Assembly (NCBI GenBank): GCA_022792885.1
Contig: JAAWBX010000006.1
Span: 35,821 to 99,820 of the forward strand
Direction of reading: 5' to 3'
Source of the DNA: Lachnospiraceae bacterium
GTDB taxonomy: Bacteria > Bacillota > Clostridia > Lachnospirales > Lachnospiraceae
DNA: 64,000 nucleotides
The notes under the pieces are model-generated. The model did not search any database. It saw only the letters and a list, made by a program, of their open reading frames with translations, and was not told the origin of the DNA. The position numbers and the translations under genes are program-made. Of the stretch, positions 15,567-25,548 are shown piece by piece (position 1 is the first letter of the stretch; each line of letters starts with the position of its first letter).

Positions 15567-17879
15567 CTACGCAGCAGGAGCGGAGGGCTCGCCGCCTTCC
15601 CCGCCGGCCGACGATTCGGGCGGATTCGTCGGCTCCGGTTCCGTCGCCTGCGTCGGCGGAGGCGCCTGCGTCTGATAATGACCAATCACGATATTCACAT
15701 AGCTTCCCTGCTCTACCGTTCCCTGAGGCGACCAGCTTATAACTTTCCCGTCGTTAGCCGGATCCGTAACATCCTCGGAATTCACACTTCCCAGGTGAAG
15801 ACCCACGGACTCCAAACGCGCCTGCGCGCCGGCCTGATCCAGTCCGGCCAGTCCCGGAACATCCACCTTCACGGCTTCCGGCCCGTCGCTGATCCAAATA
15901 TTTACCGACGTACCCTTATCTACGCTCGTACCGGACGCGATACTCTGCTCGCAGATCAGCCCCTGATTCACCGTTCCGTCATGCCTGTGCTCCACGCCGC
16001 CCAGACTCAGGCCCACTTTCTCCAGCTCGACCTTCGCTTCCGCTTCCGTCCGGTTCTGAAGATTCGGCACCACCGCTTTGGAGGAACCGATGCTGATATA
16101 CACCGTAACCGTACTCCCTTCCGTCAGTCTTCCGCCGGAAGGGTCCTGACGAATGACATAGCCGGGCGCCACCGTATCGGATTCCTCTTCCAATACCGAA
16201 CAGACAAGCTTATTGGCTTCCAGTGTGGCGCGGGCATTCTCAGCCGCCTGCCCCACGACCGAAGGAACCGCCACATCTTTCACTTCCTTGCCAAGGCTCA
16301 CATAAACTTTGACTTTATCGCCTACCCGAAGCGTCGTTCCCTCCGCCGGGTCGACGCGGATCACACGGCCGTCGGCCACCTCGTCGTCGTACTCTTCCAC
16401 AACCTCGACTTCCAGTCCGAGCCTCGTCAGTTGGGAACGCACGCTGGCCAGCGGATATCCCGTCAGATTCGCCGGTACCTCGCGGTCCTTCGTCGCGCTG
16501 TTGATCGTAATCTGGACCCGTCTGCCTTTCTTCACCATCGTGCCGGCTTCCACTTCCTGCTCGATTACCTGATTCTCTTCGTATTTATCATTGGCCTTCG
16601 ATTCGATCTTATAACCGATCCCCAGCGCTTCCAGCTCGGCCTCCGCGACCTCCCAGTCTTTCCCGATCAGATTCGGCATCTTGACCTCCTCGGCCGACGT
16701 GCTCTCCTCCGTCGCCGCCGTCCCCTTCGGAGTCGTACTTCCCTTGAACAAGCCGAACACATTCCCCAGGACATAGATCGCCAAAGCCACGATCAGGACC
16801 GCCACACCGATCCCGACGCCCATAAGGACTTTCTCAAACTTCGGATTTACGTCCTCGTCCTCCTCGTCCTCGTCCGTATCCTCATAATCGTCCTCATCCC
16901 AGTCTTCATCCTCTTCTCCCATCAGATACGCTTTTTCTTCATCTTCCCCAAATATATTCACCCGGCTGGTCTCCTTCCGAATCTTTGAAACATCCTCCTC
17001 CGTGATGACACGCGTCGGAGAAACATTGGTGATCGGAATGATCTTGACAAAATCCTCGTTCGGCGTCACCAAAGCCCGCTTCAGATCCGCCGTCAGCGCC
17101 GTCACGGTCGCATAACGGCATTCCGGCTTTTTCTGCGTACATTTTATAATGATCTTGTCCAGGCTGACCGGAATATCCGGCGCGTATTCGCTGGCCGGAG
17201 CCATCTCGCCCTGAATATGCAAAAGAGCGACGGAAACCGTCGAATCCCCCTCGTAAGGCACCCGCCCGGTCACCATCTCGTACATGGTGATACCCAGAGA
17301 ATAAATATCGCTGCGCTCGTCGCAATAGCCGCCTCTGGCCTGCTCCGGCGAAATATAATGGACGGAACCCATGGCGTTGGAACTGATCGTCTGGGTGGAA
17401 GCCGCCTTGGCAATTCCGAAATCCGTCACCTTCACTTTGCCGTCTTTTGAAATAATAATATTCTGAGGCTTGATGTCCCGATGGACGATATGCTGGGAAT
17501 GGGCCGCCTCAATACCCTGAGCCACCTGAATCGCGATCCCGATGGTCTCCCGGCTCTCCAGCCTCCCCTTCTTCTCCACATACTTTTTCAGGGTGATTCC
17601 TTCCACCAGTTCCATCACAATATAATGCAGATCATCCTCGTCGCCCACATCGTAAACATTCACAATATTCGGATGGGACAAACCGGCGGCGGCCTGTGCC
17701 TCCGCTTTAAACTTCTGGACAAAATTACGGTCGGTATTAAACTCCTGCTTCAAAACTTTGATCGCTACATAACGGTTCAGTTTATGGCATTTGGCTTTAT
17801 ACACATCCGACATGCCGCCGGATCCGATTTTTTCCAGAATCTCATATCGGTTACCTAAGAACATACCAATTCTCAACAT
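15567..17879 (-). CDS. pknB: Membrane Ser/Thr protein kinase with five PASTA repeats
   Basis: This is an Hanks-type kinase that senses muropeptides or lipid II and phosphorylates cell-wall and division proteins. The 770-residue protein has a kinase domain with IGSGGMSDVY (19-27), K41, VHRDIKPQN (D135) and DFG (D153). An acidic juxtamembrane linker (about 310-340) and one transmembrane helix (about 346-370) follow. Five extracellular PASTA repeats come next, each opening like MPNLIG, VPANLTG, VPSVVG, VPNLQN or VPGLAG. The tail is rich in Pro, Glu, Gly and Ala. It overlaps the stp phosphatase by seven bases, the usual antagonist pair, and sits with ftsK, murE and murF. Confidence 0.95.
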   Translation of the reverse strand: MLRIGMFLGNRYEILEKIGSGGMSDVYKAKCHKLNRYVAIKVLKQEFNTDRNFVQKFKAEAQAAAGLSHPNIVNVYDVGDEDDLHYIVMELVEGITLKKYVEKKGRLESRETIGIAIQVAQGIEAAHSQHIVHRDIKPQNIIISKDGKVKVTDFGIAKAASTQTISSNAMGSVHYISPEQARGGYCDERSDIYSLGITMYEMVTGRVPYEGDSTVSVALLHIQGEMAPASEYAPDIPVSLDKIIIKCTQKKPECRYATVTALTADLKRALVTPNEDFVKIIPITNVSPTRVITEEDVSKIRKETSRVNIFGEDEEKAYLMGEEDEDWDEDDYEDTDEDEEDEDVNPKFEKVLMGVGIGVAVLIVALAIYVLGNVFGLFKGSTTPKGTAATEESTSAEEVKMPNLIGKDWEVAEAELEALGIGYKIESKANDKYEENQVIEQEVEAGTMVKKGRRVQITINSATKDREVPANLTGYPLASVRSQLTRLGLEVEVVEEYDDEVADGRVIRVDPAEGTTLRVGDKVKVYVSLGKEVKDVAVPSVVGQAAENARATLEANKLVCSVLEEESDTVAPGYVIRQDPSGGRLTEGSTVTVYISIGSSKAVVPNLQNRTEAEAKVELEKVGLSLGGVEHRHDGTVNQGLICEQSIASGTSVDKGTSVNIWISDGPEAVKVDVPGLAGLDQAGAQARLESVGLHLGSVNSEDVTDPANDGKVISWSPQGTVEQGSYVNIVIGHYQTQAPPPTQATEPEPTNPPESSAGGEGGEPSAPAA

Positions 17880-18616
17880 ACTGCTACCTCATTTTCTTCC
17901 GGCCGAATCAAAACCACCGAAATATTATCCTTTCCTCCGTTCTCATTCGCCTCCCGGATTAAATCCTCTGCCAGAGAAGGCAGGTCCGGTTCCGATTTTA
18001 CCATCTCGGCGATCCTCTCATCCGATACCATATTTGTAAGTCCGTCCGAACACAAAAGCACGACGTCGCCGCATTCTAACTCTACCTCAAAAAAGTCCGC
18101 ACTCACCTGCTCTTTGATTCCGACGGCCCGGGTAATAATATTCTTTTGTTCATAGTAAGCCTCGCTGTCCCGCTCCAGCTTCCCCTGTGAAACCAGTTCC
18201 TCCACCAGAGAATGGTCCCGGCTGATCTGATAAATATCCTCATTGATCACATACAAACGGCTGTCGCCAATATTGGAAACAAAGAGAGTATTCCCTTCCA
18301 GACACGCCATGACAAGAGTCGTGCCCATCCCTTCGTATTCTTTTTCTGATCGTGCTTTCATAAGGATCTGCTGATTCGCCGCCTGTACGCCCCGATTCAT
18401 AATAGTAATCGGGTTATTGCCGGTGTCCGTCTCCGCCGAGCGCAGAAAGCACTCGATTGCAAATGCAGACGCGTACTCCCCGGCTTTATGGCCGCCCATA
18501 CCGTCGGCAACCATAAACAGGTTCGGAAGATTCCCCACCGGACTTTTCTGACAGAAAACATGATCCTGATTCGTATCCCTTCTCTGTCCGATATCCGTTA
18601 AAGCGCAGGCAATCAT
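17873..18616 (-). CDS. stp: PP2C-type Ser/Thr protein phosphatase
   Basis: This is the partner that removes phosphates placed by the PASTA kinase. The 247-residue soluble protein has the metal-binding motifs of the PPM family: TNQD near residue 15, VADGMGG (D38), GDSRLY, LCSDGLTN and GGKDNIS. The ATG sits behind AAAGGAGG. It overlaps the pknB start by seven bases, so kinase and phosphatase levels are tied. rlmN lies 20 bases upstream. Confidence 0.95.
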   Translation of the reverse strand: MIACALTDIGQRRDTNQDHVFCQKSPVGNLPNLFMVADGMGGHKAGEYASAFAIECFLRSAETDTGNNPITIMNRGVQAANQQILMKARSEKEYEGMGTTLVMACLEGNTLFVSNIGDSRLYVINEDIYQISRDHSLVEELVSQGKLERDSEAYYEQKNIITRAVGIKEQVSADFFEVELECGDVVLLCSDGLTNMVSDERIAEMVKSEPDLPSLAEDLIREANENGGKDNISVVLIRPEENEVAVC

Positions 18617-18636
18617 AGCTTTAACCTCCTTTTGTA

Positions 18637-19689
18637 TCAGGGAACAGAACTTGCTTCACTCTGAAAACTTCTTCTCAACTGACCGCAGGCCCCTTCGATA
18701 TCCCGTCCCATTTCTCTTCTTATAGTAACATTTATTCCACTTTTTTCAAGTATATTTTTGAAATTCACGATCTCCGCCCCACTCCCGCGCCGAAAATCGC
18801 GCTCTTTTATGGGATTTACCGGAATTAAATTCACATGGCAGTTCTTTCCTTTCAGCAATCTCCGCAATTCTTCCGCCTCGCCCGGCGTATCGTTCACTCC
18901 GTGAACCAGGCTGTATTCAAAACTGATCCGACGTCCCGTTTTTTCAAAATAATAATCGCACGCCTTAAGCACCTCTTCCAGAGAGTATTTTCTGGCGACC
19001 GGCATCAATTCCCGCCTTGTCTCATCCCCGGACGCGTGCAAAGACAACGCCAGCGTAACCGGTATCCCCTCCTCCGCAAAACGATACATCTGCGGAACCA
19101 GGCCGCAGGTGGAGATCGTAATATTCCGGGCGCTTAAACCGAAACCTTTCCCGTCGGTGATACATTTTAAAAATCCCACCAGATTTTCATAATTGTCCAG
19201 CGGTTCCCCGGAACCCATCACCACGACGTGGGAGATCCGCTCCCCCGTAATCTTTCCGATCCGGTATACCTGATCCAGCATCTCGGAAACTTCAAGCCCG
19301 CGCACCAGCCCGTCCAGCGTGGAAGCACAGAATCTGCAGCCCATCCTGCAGCCCACCTGAGAAGAGATACACACGCTGTTGCCGTAATGATACGGCATAA
19401 AAACACTCTCGATCACGTTTCCGTCCTTCAGCCGGAACAAAAATTTCCTCGTACCGTCCAGCCTCGAGGATAACACCCGTACCGGTTCCAGAACCGTGAT
19501 CTCAAAAACTTCCTTACAGCGGGCGCGCAAAGACAGAGACAGATTGGTCATCTCGTCAAAATCCGCCGCCTGGCGCGCATGAAGCCATTCATAGATCTGT
19601 CCGGCCCGAAAAGGCTTCTCGCTCAGCGCCGCCAACGCCTCCGTCACACCGGCCAGGGATAAAGATTTTATATCGATCGCCTCTTTCAT
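18637..19689 (-). CDS. rlmN: 23S rRNA (A2503-C2) / tRNA (A37-C2) methyltransferase RlmN
   Basis: This is a radical-SAM enzyme that methylates A2503 of 23S rRNA and A37 of some tRNAs. The 350-residue protein has the iron-sulfur motif CRMGCRFC (C114, C118, C121), the SAM site GSGEPLDN and the second catalytic cysteine near residue 335 (EGACGQL). This pattern is RlmN, not the resistance enzyme Cfr, given its housekeeping context. It follows rsmB by six bases. Confidence 0.95.
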   Translation of the reverse strand: MKEAIDIKSLSLAGVTEALAALSEKPFRAGQIYEWLHARQAADFDEMTNLSLSLRARCKEVFEITVLEPVRVLSSRLDGTRKFLFRLKDGNVIESVFMPYHYGNSVCISSQVGCRMGCRFCASTLDGLVRGLEVSEMLDQVYRIGKITGERISHVVVMGSGEPLDNYENLVGFLKCITDGKGFGLSARNITISTCGLVPQMYRFAEEGIPVTLALSLHASGDETRRELMPVARKYSLEEVLKACDYYFEKTGRRISFEYSLVHGVNDTPGEAEELRRLLKGKNCHVNLIPVNPIKERDFRRGSGAEIVNFKNILEKSGINVTIRREMGRDIEGACGQLRRSFQSEASSVP

Positions 19690-19695
19690 GGATCC

Positions 19696-21126
19696 TCACG
19701 CATCCTTTCTGGATTTTTTGCGGAACACCGAAAAGAAAAAACCGTCGCAGGCGTGAAGCCCCGGCAGAAGCTGCAAATATCCCTCTTTCAGCGTTTTCTC
19801 CTTAAGAAGATCTTCCGCCTCCTTTGTATCCGACAGACGCCCGGCCAGAAGATCCGTCAAGGGAACCGGTTCAAACGTCGAATCCTTCAGGATATACGCC
19901 CGGTTCTCCTCGTTCTCCTCCGGACAGATCGTACAGGTGGAGTACAGAAGAATCCCTCCCGGTTTCACATAAGAAAACGCCGCCGAAAGCATCTCCCTCT
20001 GAAGCGCCGCCAGAGAAAGGCACCCTTCTCTGGAAGCTTTATAACGGATATCGTTCTTCTTCCCCATAATTCCCAGCCCGGAACAGGGAAGGTCTGCTAT
20101 TACTATATCCGCCTTCTCTATCCAACTTGTATCCGTCTCTCTGGCGTCCCAGAGAAACGTACTCAGATTTTCCCCCCCGCAGCGCTTCTGATTCTCCCGG
20201 ATCTTCGCGCATTTTGCCTCCGAAATATCGCAGCAGAAAACTTCGCCGTCCGGGCCGAACAGATCGGCCAGAAACAGCGCTTTCCCGCCCGGCGCCGCGC
20301 AGACGTCCCGGGCCAGACGTTTTTCTTTCCCGGAAGGAAGCGCCAGAAAAGCCGATAACAAGGCCAGCATGGAACTTTCATCCTGCACCGTAATCCAGCC
20401 TTTCTCCATGGCTCTTGTCCGGGAAAGAGAATCCGGCGACGTCAGATACAAAGCGCCCGGATAATAAGCCGCCGGCAGCGCGCGGATCCCCTCGCCGGCC
20501 AGAGAAGCCGCCACGTTCCTCCGCTTTTCTTCCCGATCTCTTCCGGGCGCCTTCCCTTCCTGAACGCGCACCGTGACCGGGCGGTCCGACAAAGCCGCCT
20601 CCAGCATGACTTTCACACTGTCCCGGCCATAGCGCGAAAGCCACCCGTCCACAATCCATTCCGGCATGGAATAACGGACGGATAATCCGTAAGTCCCCTC
20701 GTCCTCATCCGGCCATGGAATCCGTTCTTTTTCCCGCGCGATCCGGCGGAGCACCCCGTTCACAAACCCGCTCAGACCGGCAAAACCTCTGGCCTTCGCC
20801 AGTTTGACCGCCTCGTTGCAGGCCGCCGAATCCGGCACGGAATCCATATATAAAATCTGATACGCCGACAAACGAAGGAGATTGCGTATGATCGGTTTCA
20901 TTTTTATCACCGGGGTTTTCGAGTACCGATTCAGAACGTAATCCAGCGTCAGGCACCGTTCCAGCGTTCCCTCGCATAAACGGGTCAGGAAAACGAGATC
21001 CCGACCGGATATTTCCGGACGGTTTTTCCGGATATTTCCCAGCGCCAGATGGCTGAAAGCCTCTTTTTCCATGACTTCCGTCAGAAAATCCAAAGCGATT
21101 CCCCGGACGTTCACCGGCTCAGTCAC
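19696..21126 (-). CDS. rsmB: 16S rRNA (C967-C5) methyltransferase
   Basis: RsmB places m5C967 in 16S rRNA. The 476-residue protein has an N-terminal NusB-like RNA-binding domain (about 1-140, for example GTLERCLTLDYVL), then a Rossmann methyltransferase domain. That domain shows VCAAPGGKALFLA, DLPCSGLGIMGKKNDIRY and the catalytic cysteine motif YSTCTICPEENE. A C-terminal PUA-like region is absent. It overlaps the upstream protease gene by eight bases. Confidence 0.94.
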   Translation of the reverse strand: MTEPVNVRGIALDFLTEVMEKEAFSHLALGNIRKNRPEISGRDLVFLTRLCEGTLERCLTLDYVLNRYSKTPVIKMKPIIRNLLRLSAYQILYMDSVPDSAACNEAVKLAKARGFAGLSGFVNGVLRRIAREKERIPWPDEDEGTYGLSVRYSMPEWIVDGWLSRYGRDSVKVMLEAALSDRPVTVRVQEGKAPGRDREEKRRNVAASLAGEGIRALPAAYYPGALYLTSPDSLSRTRAMEKGWITVQDESSMLALLSAFLALPSGKEKRLARDVCAAPGGKALFLADLFGPDGEVFCCDISEAKCAKIRENQKRCGGENLSTFLWDARETDTSWIEKADIVIADLPCSGLGIMGKKNDIRYKASREGCLSLAALQREMLSAAFSYVKPGGILLYSTCTICPEENEENRAYILKDSTFEPVPLTDLLAGRLSDTKEAEDLLKEKTLKEGYLQLLPGLHACDGFFFSVFRKKSRKDA

Positions 21127-21835
21127 GGCCTCTCCTTCCGCCGAACAAAAGGATCAGGCGAAGGAGCTGTAAAAGCGACGCCGCCACGCCGGCCACATAG
21201 GTGAGAGCCGCCGCCGAAAGTACCTTTTTCGTCATGTCCACTTCCTCATCATAGAGAATCCCCTGATCCCCCAGCAAACGCAGGGCGCGGCCGGAAGCGT
21301 TAAACTCCACCGGCAGCGTGATAATCTGGAAAATCACCACCGCCGCAAAACACCAGATTCCCATTTGAATCAGAAACGAACTGCGCGAACCGCCGATCAA
21401 AACCCCGACCAGGATCAAAATCCAACAGGCTTTCGATCCGAGATTGGCCACCGGCACAAAAGCGGAACGGAGCCTTAAAGGCGCATAACCGGACGCGTCC
21501 TGTATGGCATGCCCGCACTCGTGCGCCGCCACCCCGATGGCCGCCACCGAACTCTCCGCATACACCGTATCCGACAGCCGCAAAGTCCGGGTCCTCGGAT
21601 CGTAGTGATCGGTCAGATTCCCGCTTACCGGTTCCACGGTTACATCGCAAATTCCCTGAGACTGCAGCAGGCGTCTGGCCGCTTCCGCACCCGTCATCCG
21701 GGTCCGGGAAGCCACCCGGGAATATTTCGAAAACGCCGACCGCACCCCGGCCGACGCCAAAAGACTGATTACGGCCCCGATCAGCACCAGCACATATGTC
21801 GGTTCCCAGTAAAATCCATAATATCCGTAAGGCAT
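21119..21835 (-). CDS. YugP-like membrane zinc metallopeptidase
   Basis: This 238-residue integral membrane protein has an N-terminal helix (about 13-30). The zincin motif AAHECGHAIQ (H105, E106, H109) is followed by hydrophobic segments near 130-180 and 205-230. A downstream Glu in the VEFNASGRAL block is a plausible third ligand. This is the YugP/Zn_peptidase_2 family, whose substrates are unknown. It lies between fmt and rsmB, a recurrent position in Clostridia. The ATG has AAGGGGTGAG upstream, four bases after the fmt stop. Confidence 0.88.
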   Translation of the reverse strand: MPYGYYGFYWEPTYVLVLIGAVISLLASAGVRSAFSKYSRVASRTRMTGAEAARRLLQSQGICDVTVEPVSGNLTDHYDPRTRTLRLSDTVYAESSVAAIGVAAHECGHAIQDASGYAPLRLRSAFVPVANLGSKACWILILVGVLIGGSRSSFLIQMGIWCFAAVVIFQIITLPVEFNASGRALRLLGDQGILYDEEVDMTKKVLSAAALTYVAGVAASLLQLLRLILLFGGRRGRD

Positions 21836-21839
21836 CTTC

Positions 21840-22802
21840 TCACCCCTTCTCTCCTAATAGCATGCCCCGTTCCAGAGAATATCCCCGAAGAAAAGCTTCC
21901 GCCGTCATCCTTTTTTTTCCTTCCGGCTGAAGTTCCTTCACCGCGAGAATCCCCTCGCCGGTCTGCACCAGAAACCGGTCTTTTTCAACGGCAAAAATCC
22001 CGCCGCACGGGACCGCCCCCGATTCGGTATTATCCGGACGCGCGCTTTTGACCGCACAAACTTCGGCCGCCCAGATCTTCCACGTTCTCCCGTCCAGACA
22101 GGTATATGTGCCGGGCCATGGCGACAGTCCCCGGATCCGGCGCTCAATCTCCGCCGCCGGCCTCCTCCAGTCGATCCGGCCCATCTCCTTTTTTAACTGG
22201 GAAGCGTAGCTGCTCTCCCCGGTCTGCGGAACCGCCTCGCAGCGCCCCGCTTCCAGATCCCGCAAAACCTCAAGAAGAAGAGGGCCTCCCAGCACGCTCA
22301 ATTTGTCGTGGAGGCTTCCGCCCGTCTCGTCCGGTGCGATTCCGATCTCCCGTTTCGCCAGCATATCGCCGGTATCCAGTCCTTTGTCCATCTGCATAAT
22401 CGTAATACCGGTTTTCGTCTCCCCGTTTATGACCGCCCACTGAATCGGGGCGGCGCCCCGGTACTTCGGAAGCAGGGACGCATGAACATTGACGCACCCG
22501 TAAGGCGGCAGGCGTAAAATCGCTTCCGGCAGGATCTGCCCGAACGCCGCCACCACGATTACATCCGGTGAAAGCCGCGAAAGCTCCGCCAAAAACTCCG
22601 GTTCTTTCACCCGGGCCGGCTGATAAACCGGAATCCCAAGGGCCAGAGCCTTCTGTTTCACAGGCGTGTACCGCACTTCCCTCCCGCGTCCCTTCGGCTT
22701 GTCGGGCTGGGTAACGGCCGCTGCCAGCTCATGCCCGGCCTCTGCCAGGGCGGCGAGAACCGGCACCGCAAAATCCGGCGTTCCCATAAAAATAATTCGC
22801 AT
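21840..22802 (-). CDS. fmt: Methionyl-tRNA formyltransferase
   Basis: Fmt formylates initiator Met-tRNA. The 320-residue protein has IIFMGTPDFAVP at the N-terminus, the catalytic NVHASLLPKYRGAAPIQW with its Asn/His pair, and a C-terminal OB-like tRNA-binding domain (from about RIRGLSPWPGTYT). The start chosen has AAGGGGGAA ahead of it. The frame is open further upstream into def but without a ribosome site. It lies 16 bases after def, the classical def-fmt pair that adds and removes the formyl group. Confidence 0.95.
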   Translation of the reverse strand: MRIIFMGTPDFAVPVLAALAEAGHELAAAVTQPDKPKGRGREVRYTPVKQKALALGIPVYQPARVKEPEFLAELSRLSPDVIVVAAFGQILPEAILRLPPYGCVNVHASLLPKYRGAAPIQWAVINGETKTGITIMQMDKGLDTGDMLAKREIGIAPDETGGSLHDKLSVLGGPLLLEVLRDLEAGRCEAVPQTGESSYASQLKKEMGRIDWRRPAAEIERRIRGLSPWPGTYTCLDGRTWKIWAAEVCAVKSARPDNTESGAVPCGGIFAVEKDRFLVQTGEGILAVKELQPEGKKRMTAEAFLRGYSLERGMLLGEKG

Positions 22803-22818
22803 GAAGTTTCCCCCTTTT

Positions 22819-23304
22819 TCAGTCCGCTTCCTCCAGGTCCTCCACGTCGACCAGATCCCCTTCCACCAAATCGACGTACATCTTCCCGTCCAGATGATCC
22901 ACCTCATGGCAGACGGCCCGGGCCAGAAGTCCCGAACCTTTCAGCGTAAACGCTCTCATATTTTCATCAAAAGCCCTTACTTCCACTTCATTCGGCCGGG
23001 TCACGATCCCCGATTTGCCGGGCACGCTTAAGCACCCTTCATGCCCGGTCTGGGAGCCGCTGACGGACAAAATCTCGGGATTGATCAGGATATACGGCTC
23101 CTCCTGTTCTTCCCCCACGTCAATCACGACAATCCGCTTCAAAATCCCGATCTGAGGCGCCGCCAGCCCTACGCCGTTATCGGCGTACATCGTCTCCAGC
23201 ATATCCTCCACGATCTGCCGGACCCGGGGCGTTATCTCCCGAACTTCTTTACTTGTTTTACGCAAAATCGGGTCTCCCAGCTCCCGTATCGTCCTAAGCG
23301 CCAT
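22819..23304 (-). CDS. def: Peptide deformylase
   Basis: Def removes the N-formyl group from nascent proteins. From the ATG behind AAAGGAG the protein has 161 residues. All three motifs are present: GVGLAAPQIG, EGCLSVPG (C91) and HEVDHLDG (H133, E134, H137), which together bind the catalytic metal. An upstream in-frame ATG eight codons earlier lacks a ribosome site. The short C-terminus is that of a standard bacterial type deformylase. Confidence 0.95.
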   Translation of the reverse strand: MALRTIRELGDPILRKTSKEVREITPRVRQIVEDMLETMYADNGVGLAAPQIGILKRIVVIDVGEEQEEPYILINPEILSVSGSQTGHEGCLSVPGKSGIVTRPNEVEVRAFDENMRAFTLKGSGLLARAVCHEVDHLDGKMYVDLVEGDLVDVEDLEEAD

Positions 23305-23337
23305 AATATTTTTCTCCTTTTCTGCCATGTATTTTCT

Positions 23338-25548
23338 TTATTCGAAGTCAAACTGAAACTGAAGGTCCCGCTTTTCTTCCGCGGAAAACAATTCCTCCCA
23401 CCGGTCTTTCAAGCGGATCAGCCCCTGTTTTTCCCATCGTTTCACATAGATCACCTGCCGATATCGGTCGTTTACCCGCGCGATCGGCGCTTCCGCCGGT
23501 CCGATCACCTCGTTTTCCCCGTCCTTTGCCGCATCCGCCAGGCGAAGCGCCGCCTCCCTGGCCGCTTCCTCCTTTAAAGAACTGACCAGCACCGAAAGCA
23601 TCGCGCAGACCGGCGGATACTTAAGCATTCGCCGATACCCGATCTCCCGCTCATAAAAACCTTCGTAATCCTGGGACGCCGCCGTTCGAATGCTGTAATG
23701 TTCCGGACTGTAGGTCTGAATCAGCATCTCGCCCTTTAAACCGGCCCGGCCCGCCCGCCCGGCCGCCTGGGTAAGAAGCTGAAAGGTCCGCTCCGCTCCG
23801 TGATAATCCGGCGTATATAAAGAAAGATCCGCCGCCAGAGCTCCTACCAATGTCACGCGGGGGAAATCATGCCCCTTCACGATCATCTGCGTACCGATCA
23901 GGATATCCGCCTCGTGATTCGCAAAAGCGGCCAAAATCTTTTCGTGCCCGTCCTTCTGCCTCGTAGTATCCATATCCATACGTAAGATCCTGGCTTCCGG
24001 AAAATACCGGCCCGCCATCTCTTCCGCCTTCTGCGTCCCGGTCCCGAAAGCGGCAATATAAGGAGAACCGCATGCGGGACAAAGCTTCGGCATGACGGCC
24101 TCATACCCGCAATAATGGCATTTTAACGCGCCGTCCTTGTGATACGTCAGGGAAACGTCGCAGTGCGGACACTTCAATACATGACCGCAGGCCCGGCAGG
24201 ACACGAACCCCGCGTAACCTCTTCGATTCAAAAACAGGATCACCTGCTCTTTTTTCTCCAGGCGTTCCCTTATCTTCTCCTGAAGAAGGCGGCTGAAAAT
24301 CGACCGGTTCCCCTGTTTTAATTCTTCTCTCAGATCCACGATCCCTACCTGCGCCAGTTCGCTGCCTTCCCTGGCGCGTTTCTTTAAGGAAAACAAACGG
24401 TATTCCCCGCTTTGTCCTCTGGCGTAAGCCGTCAAAGACGGGGTCGCGGAACCGAGCACCAGATAAGCGTTCTCCGTCCGGGCCCGCTGATTCGCCGCCT
24501 CCCTGGCGTGGTACCGGGGCGCCGTCTCGCTCTGATAGGCCCCCTCGTGCTCCTCGTCGATCACGATCAGGCCCAGACGGGGAAACGGCGTGAACAAAGC
24601 CGACCTCGGTCCGACCATAATATCCACAAGCCCCTGCCTGGCCCGTTCAAACTGATCGTACTTCTCGCCCGGCGAAAGCCTTGAGTTGATGATCGACACT
24701 CTTTGTCCGAAACGGCGGTAAAAACGCATGACCGTCTGATATGTGAGCGCGATCTCCGGAATCAGGACAATGACCTGGCGCCCCTCCCCGATTACCCGCT
24801 CCATCAGCTCCATATAGATCTCCGTTTTCCCGCTCCCCGTCACTCCGTGAATCAGGCAGGGCCGTAAATCCTTTTCCCGCCATCCGGCCAGAATATCTCT
24901 CACGACGGATTCCTGTTCCGGATTCAACATCTTTTTCCCGGCCCTTTCGAATCGGCCTTCCAGCGGATTCCGATAAGCGGTTTCCGACAGCATTTCCAGC
25001 ACGCCGGCTTCCGCCATCGCCTTCACCGTCGCCGGGGAAATATTCAATTTATGAAGCAGCACTTCTCCCGGAATCACCGGATCTTTTTGCAGAGCGGCCG
25101 CCAGGCGGGCCCTGGCCGTCTGATGTTTTTTCTCCGCCGCCGCCCGGTATGTCTCCAATTCCCCCGCACCCAAAAGCGCCTTCACATAGCGTTTCTCTTT
25201 TGCCTTTACCTTCTTCCGTATCGGAAGCACCGTTTTCAGCGCCTGGATCATCGTAGAGCCATATTCCCGCTTAAGCCACGCGGCCAGACGAATCAGATTG
25301 CCCTCGATCGCCGTACCGCTTTCACGGATCCCCAGAACGGGCTTGATCTTTGCCGGATCCCACTGCGGGCGGTCCGTCCGCTCGATTACATATCCGGTAA
25401 TTCTCCGGTTCCCGGCCCCGAAAGGGATCTCCACCTGCATCCCCTCTTCCAGGACATCCCGCCATTCTTCCGGAATCCGATATTGAAAAAAACGATCCAC
25501 CTGTTCATGCGTAATCTCTACAATTACATTGGCATATTCTGCCCCCAT
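23338..25548 (-). CDS. priA: Primosomal protein N', replication restart helicase
   Basis: PriA recognises collapsed forks and reloads the replisome. The 736-residue protein has an N-terminal DNA-binding domain, Walker A GVTGSGKT (235-242), the DEEH box (331-334) and two zinc clusters of paired CxxC motifs (CRACG, CPHCD, CHYCG, CPACG). Helicase motifs V-VI (QAAGRAGR) are also present. Its ATG follows the murF TAA without a gap. Replication restart inside a wall/translation operon is common in this lineage. Confidence 0.95.
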   Translation of the reverse strand: MGAEYANVIVEITHEQVDRFFQYRIPEEWRDVLEEGMQVEIPFGAGNRRITGYVIERTDRPQWDPAKIKPVLGIRESGTAIEGNLIRLAAWLKREYGSTMIQALKTVLPIRKKVKAKEKRYVKALLGAGELETYRAAAEKKHQTARARLAAALQKDPVIPGEVLLHKLNISPATVKAMAEAGVLEMLSETAYRNPLEGRFERAGKKMLNPEQESVVRDILAGWREKDLRPCLIHGVTGSGKTEIYMELMERVIGEGRQVIVLIPEIALTYQTVMRFYRRFGQRVSIINSRLSPGEKYDQFERARQGLVDIMVGPRSALFTPFPRLGLIVIDEEHEGAYQSETAPRYHAREAANQRARTENAYLVLGSATPSLTAYARGQSGEYRLFSLKKRAREGSELAQVGIVDLREELKQGNRSIFSRLLQEKIRERLEKKEQVILFLNRRGYAGFVSCRACGHVLKCPHCDVSLTYHKDGALKCHYCGYEAVMPKLCPACGSPYIAAFGTGTQKAEEMAGRYFPEARILRMDMDTTRQKDGHEKILAAFANHEADILIGTQMIVKGHDFPRVTLVGALAADLSLYTPDYHGAERTFQLLTQAAGRAGRAGLKGEMLIQTYSPEHYSIRTAASQDYEGFYEREIGYRRMLKYPPVCAMLSVLVSSLKEEAAREAALRLADAAKDGENEVIGPAEAPIARVNDRYRQVIYVKRWEKQGLIRLKDRWEELFSAEEKRDLQFQFDFE

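Noticed and set aside
15348..16988. 546-codon open frame on the plus strand opposite pknB
   Set aside because: It lies wholly antisense to the PASTA repeats, is rich in Arg/His/Pro and shows no motif. GC-rich third positions of pknB keep the opposite frame open.
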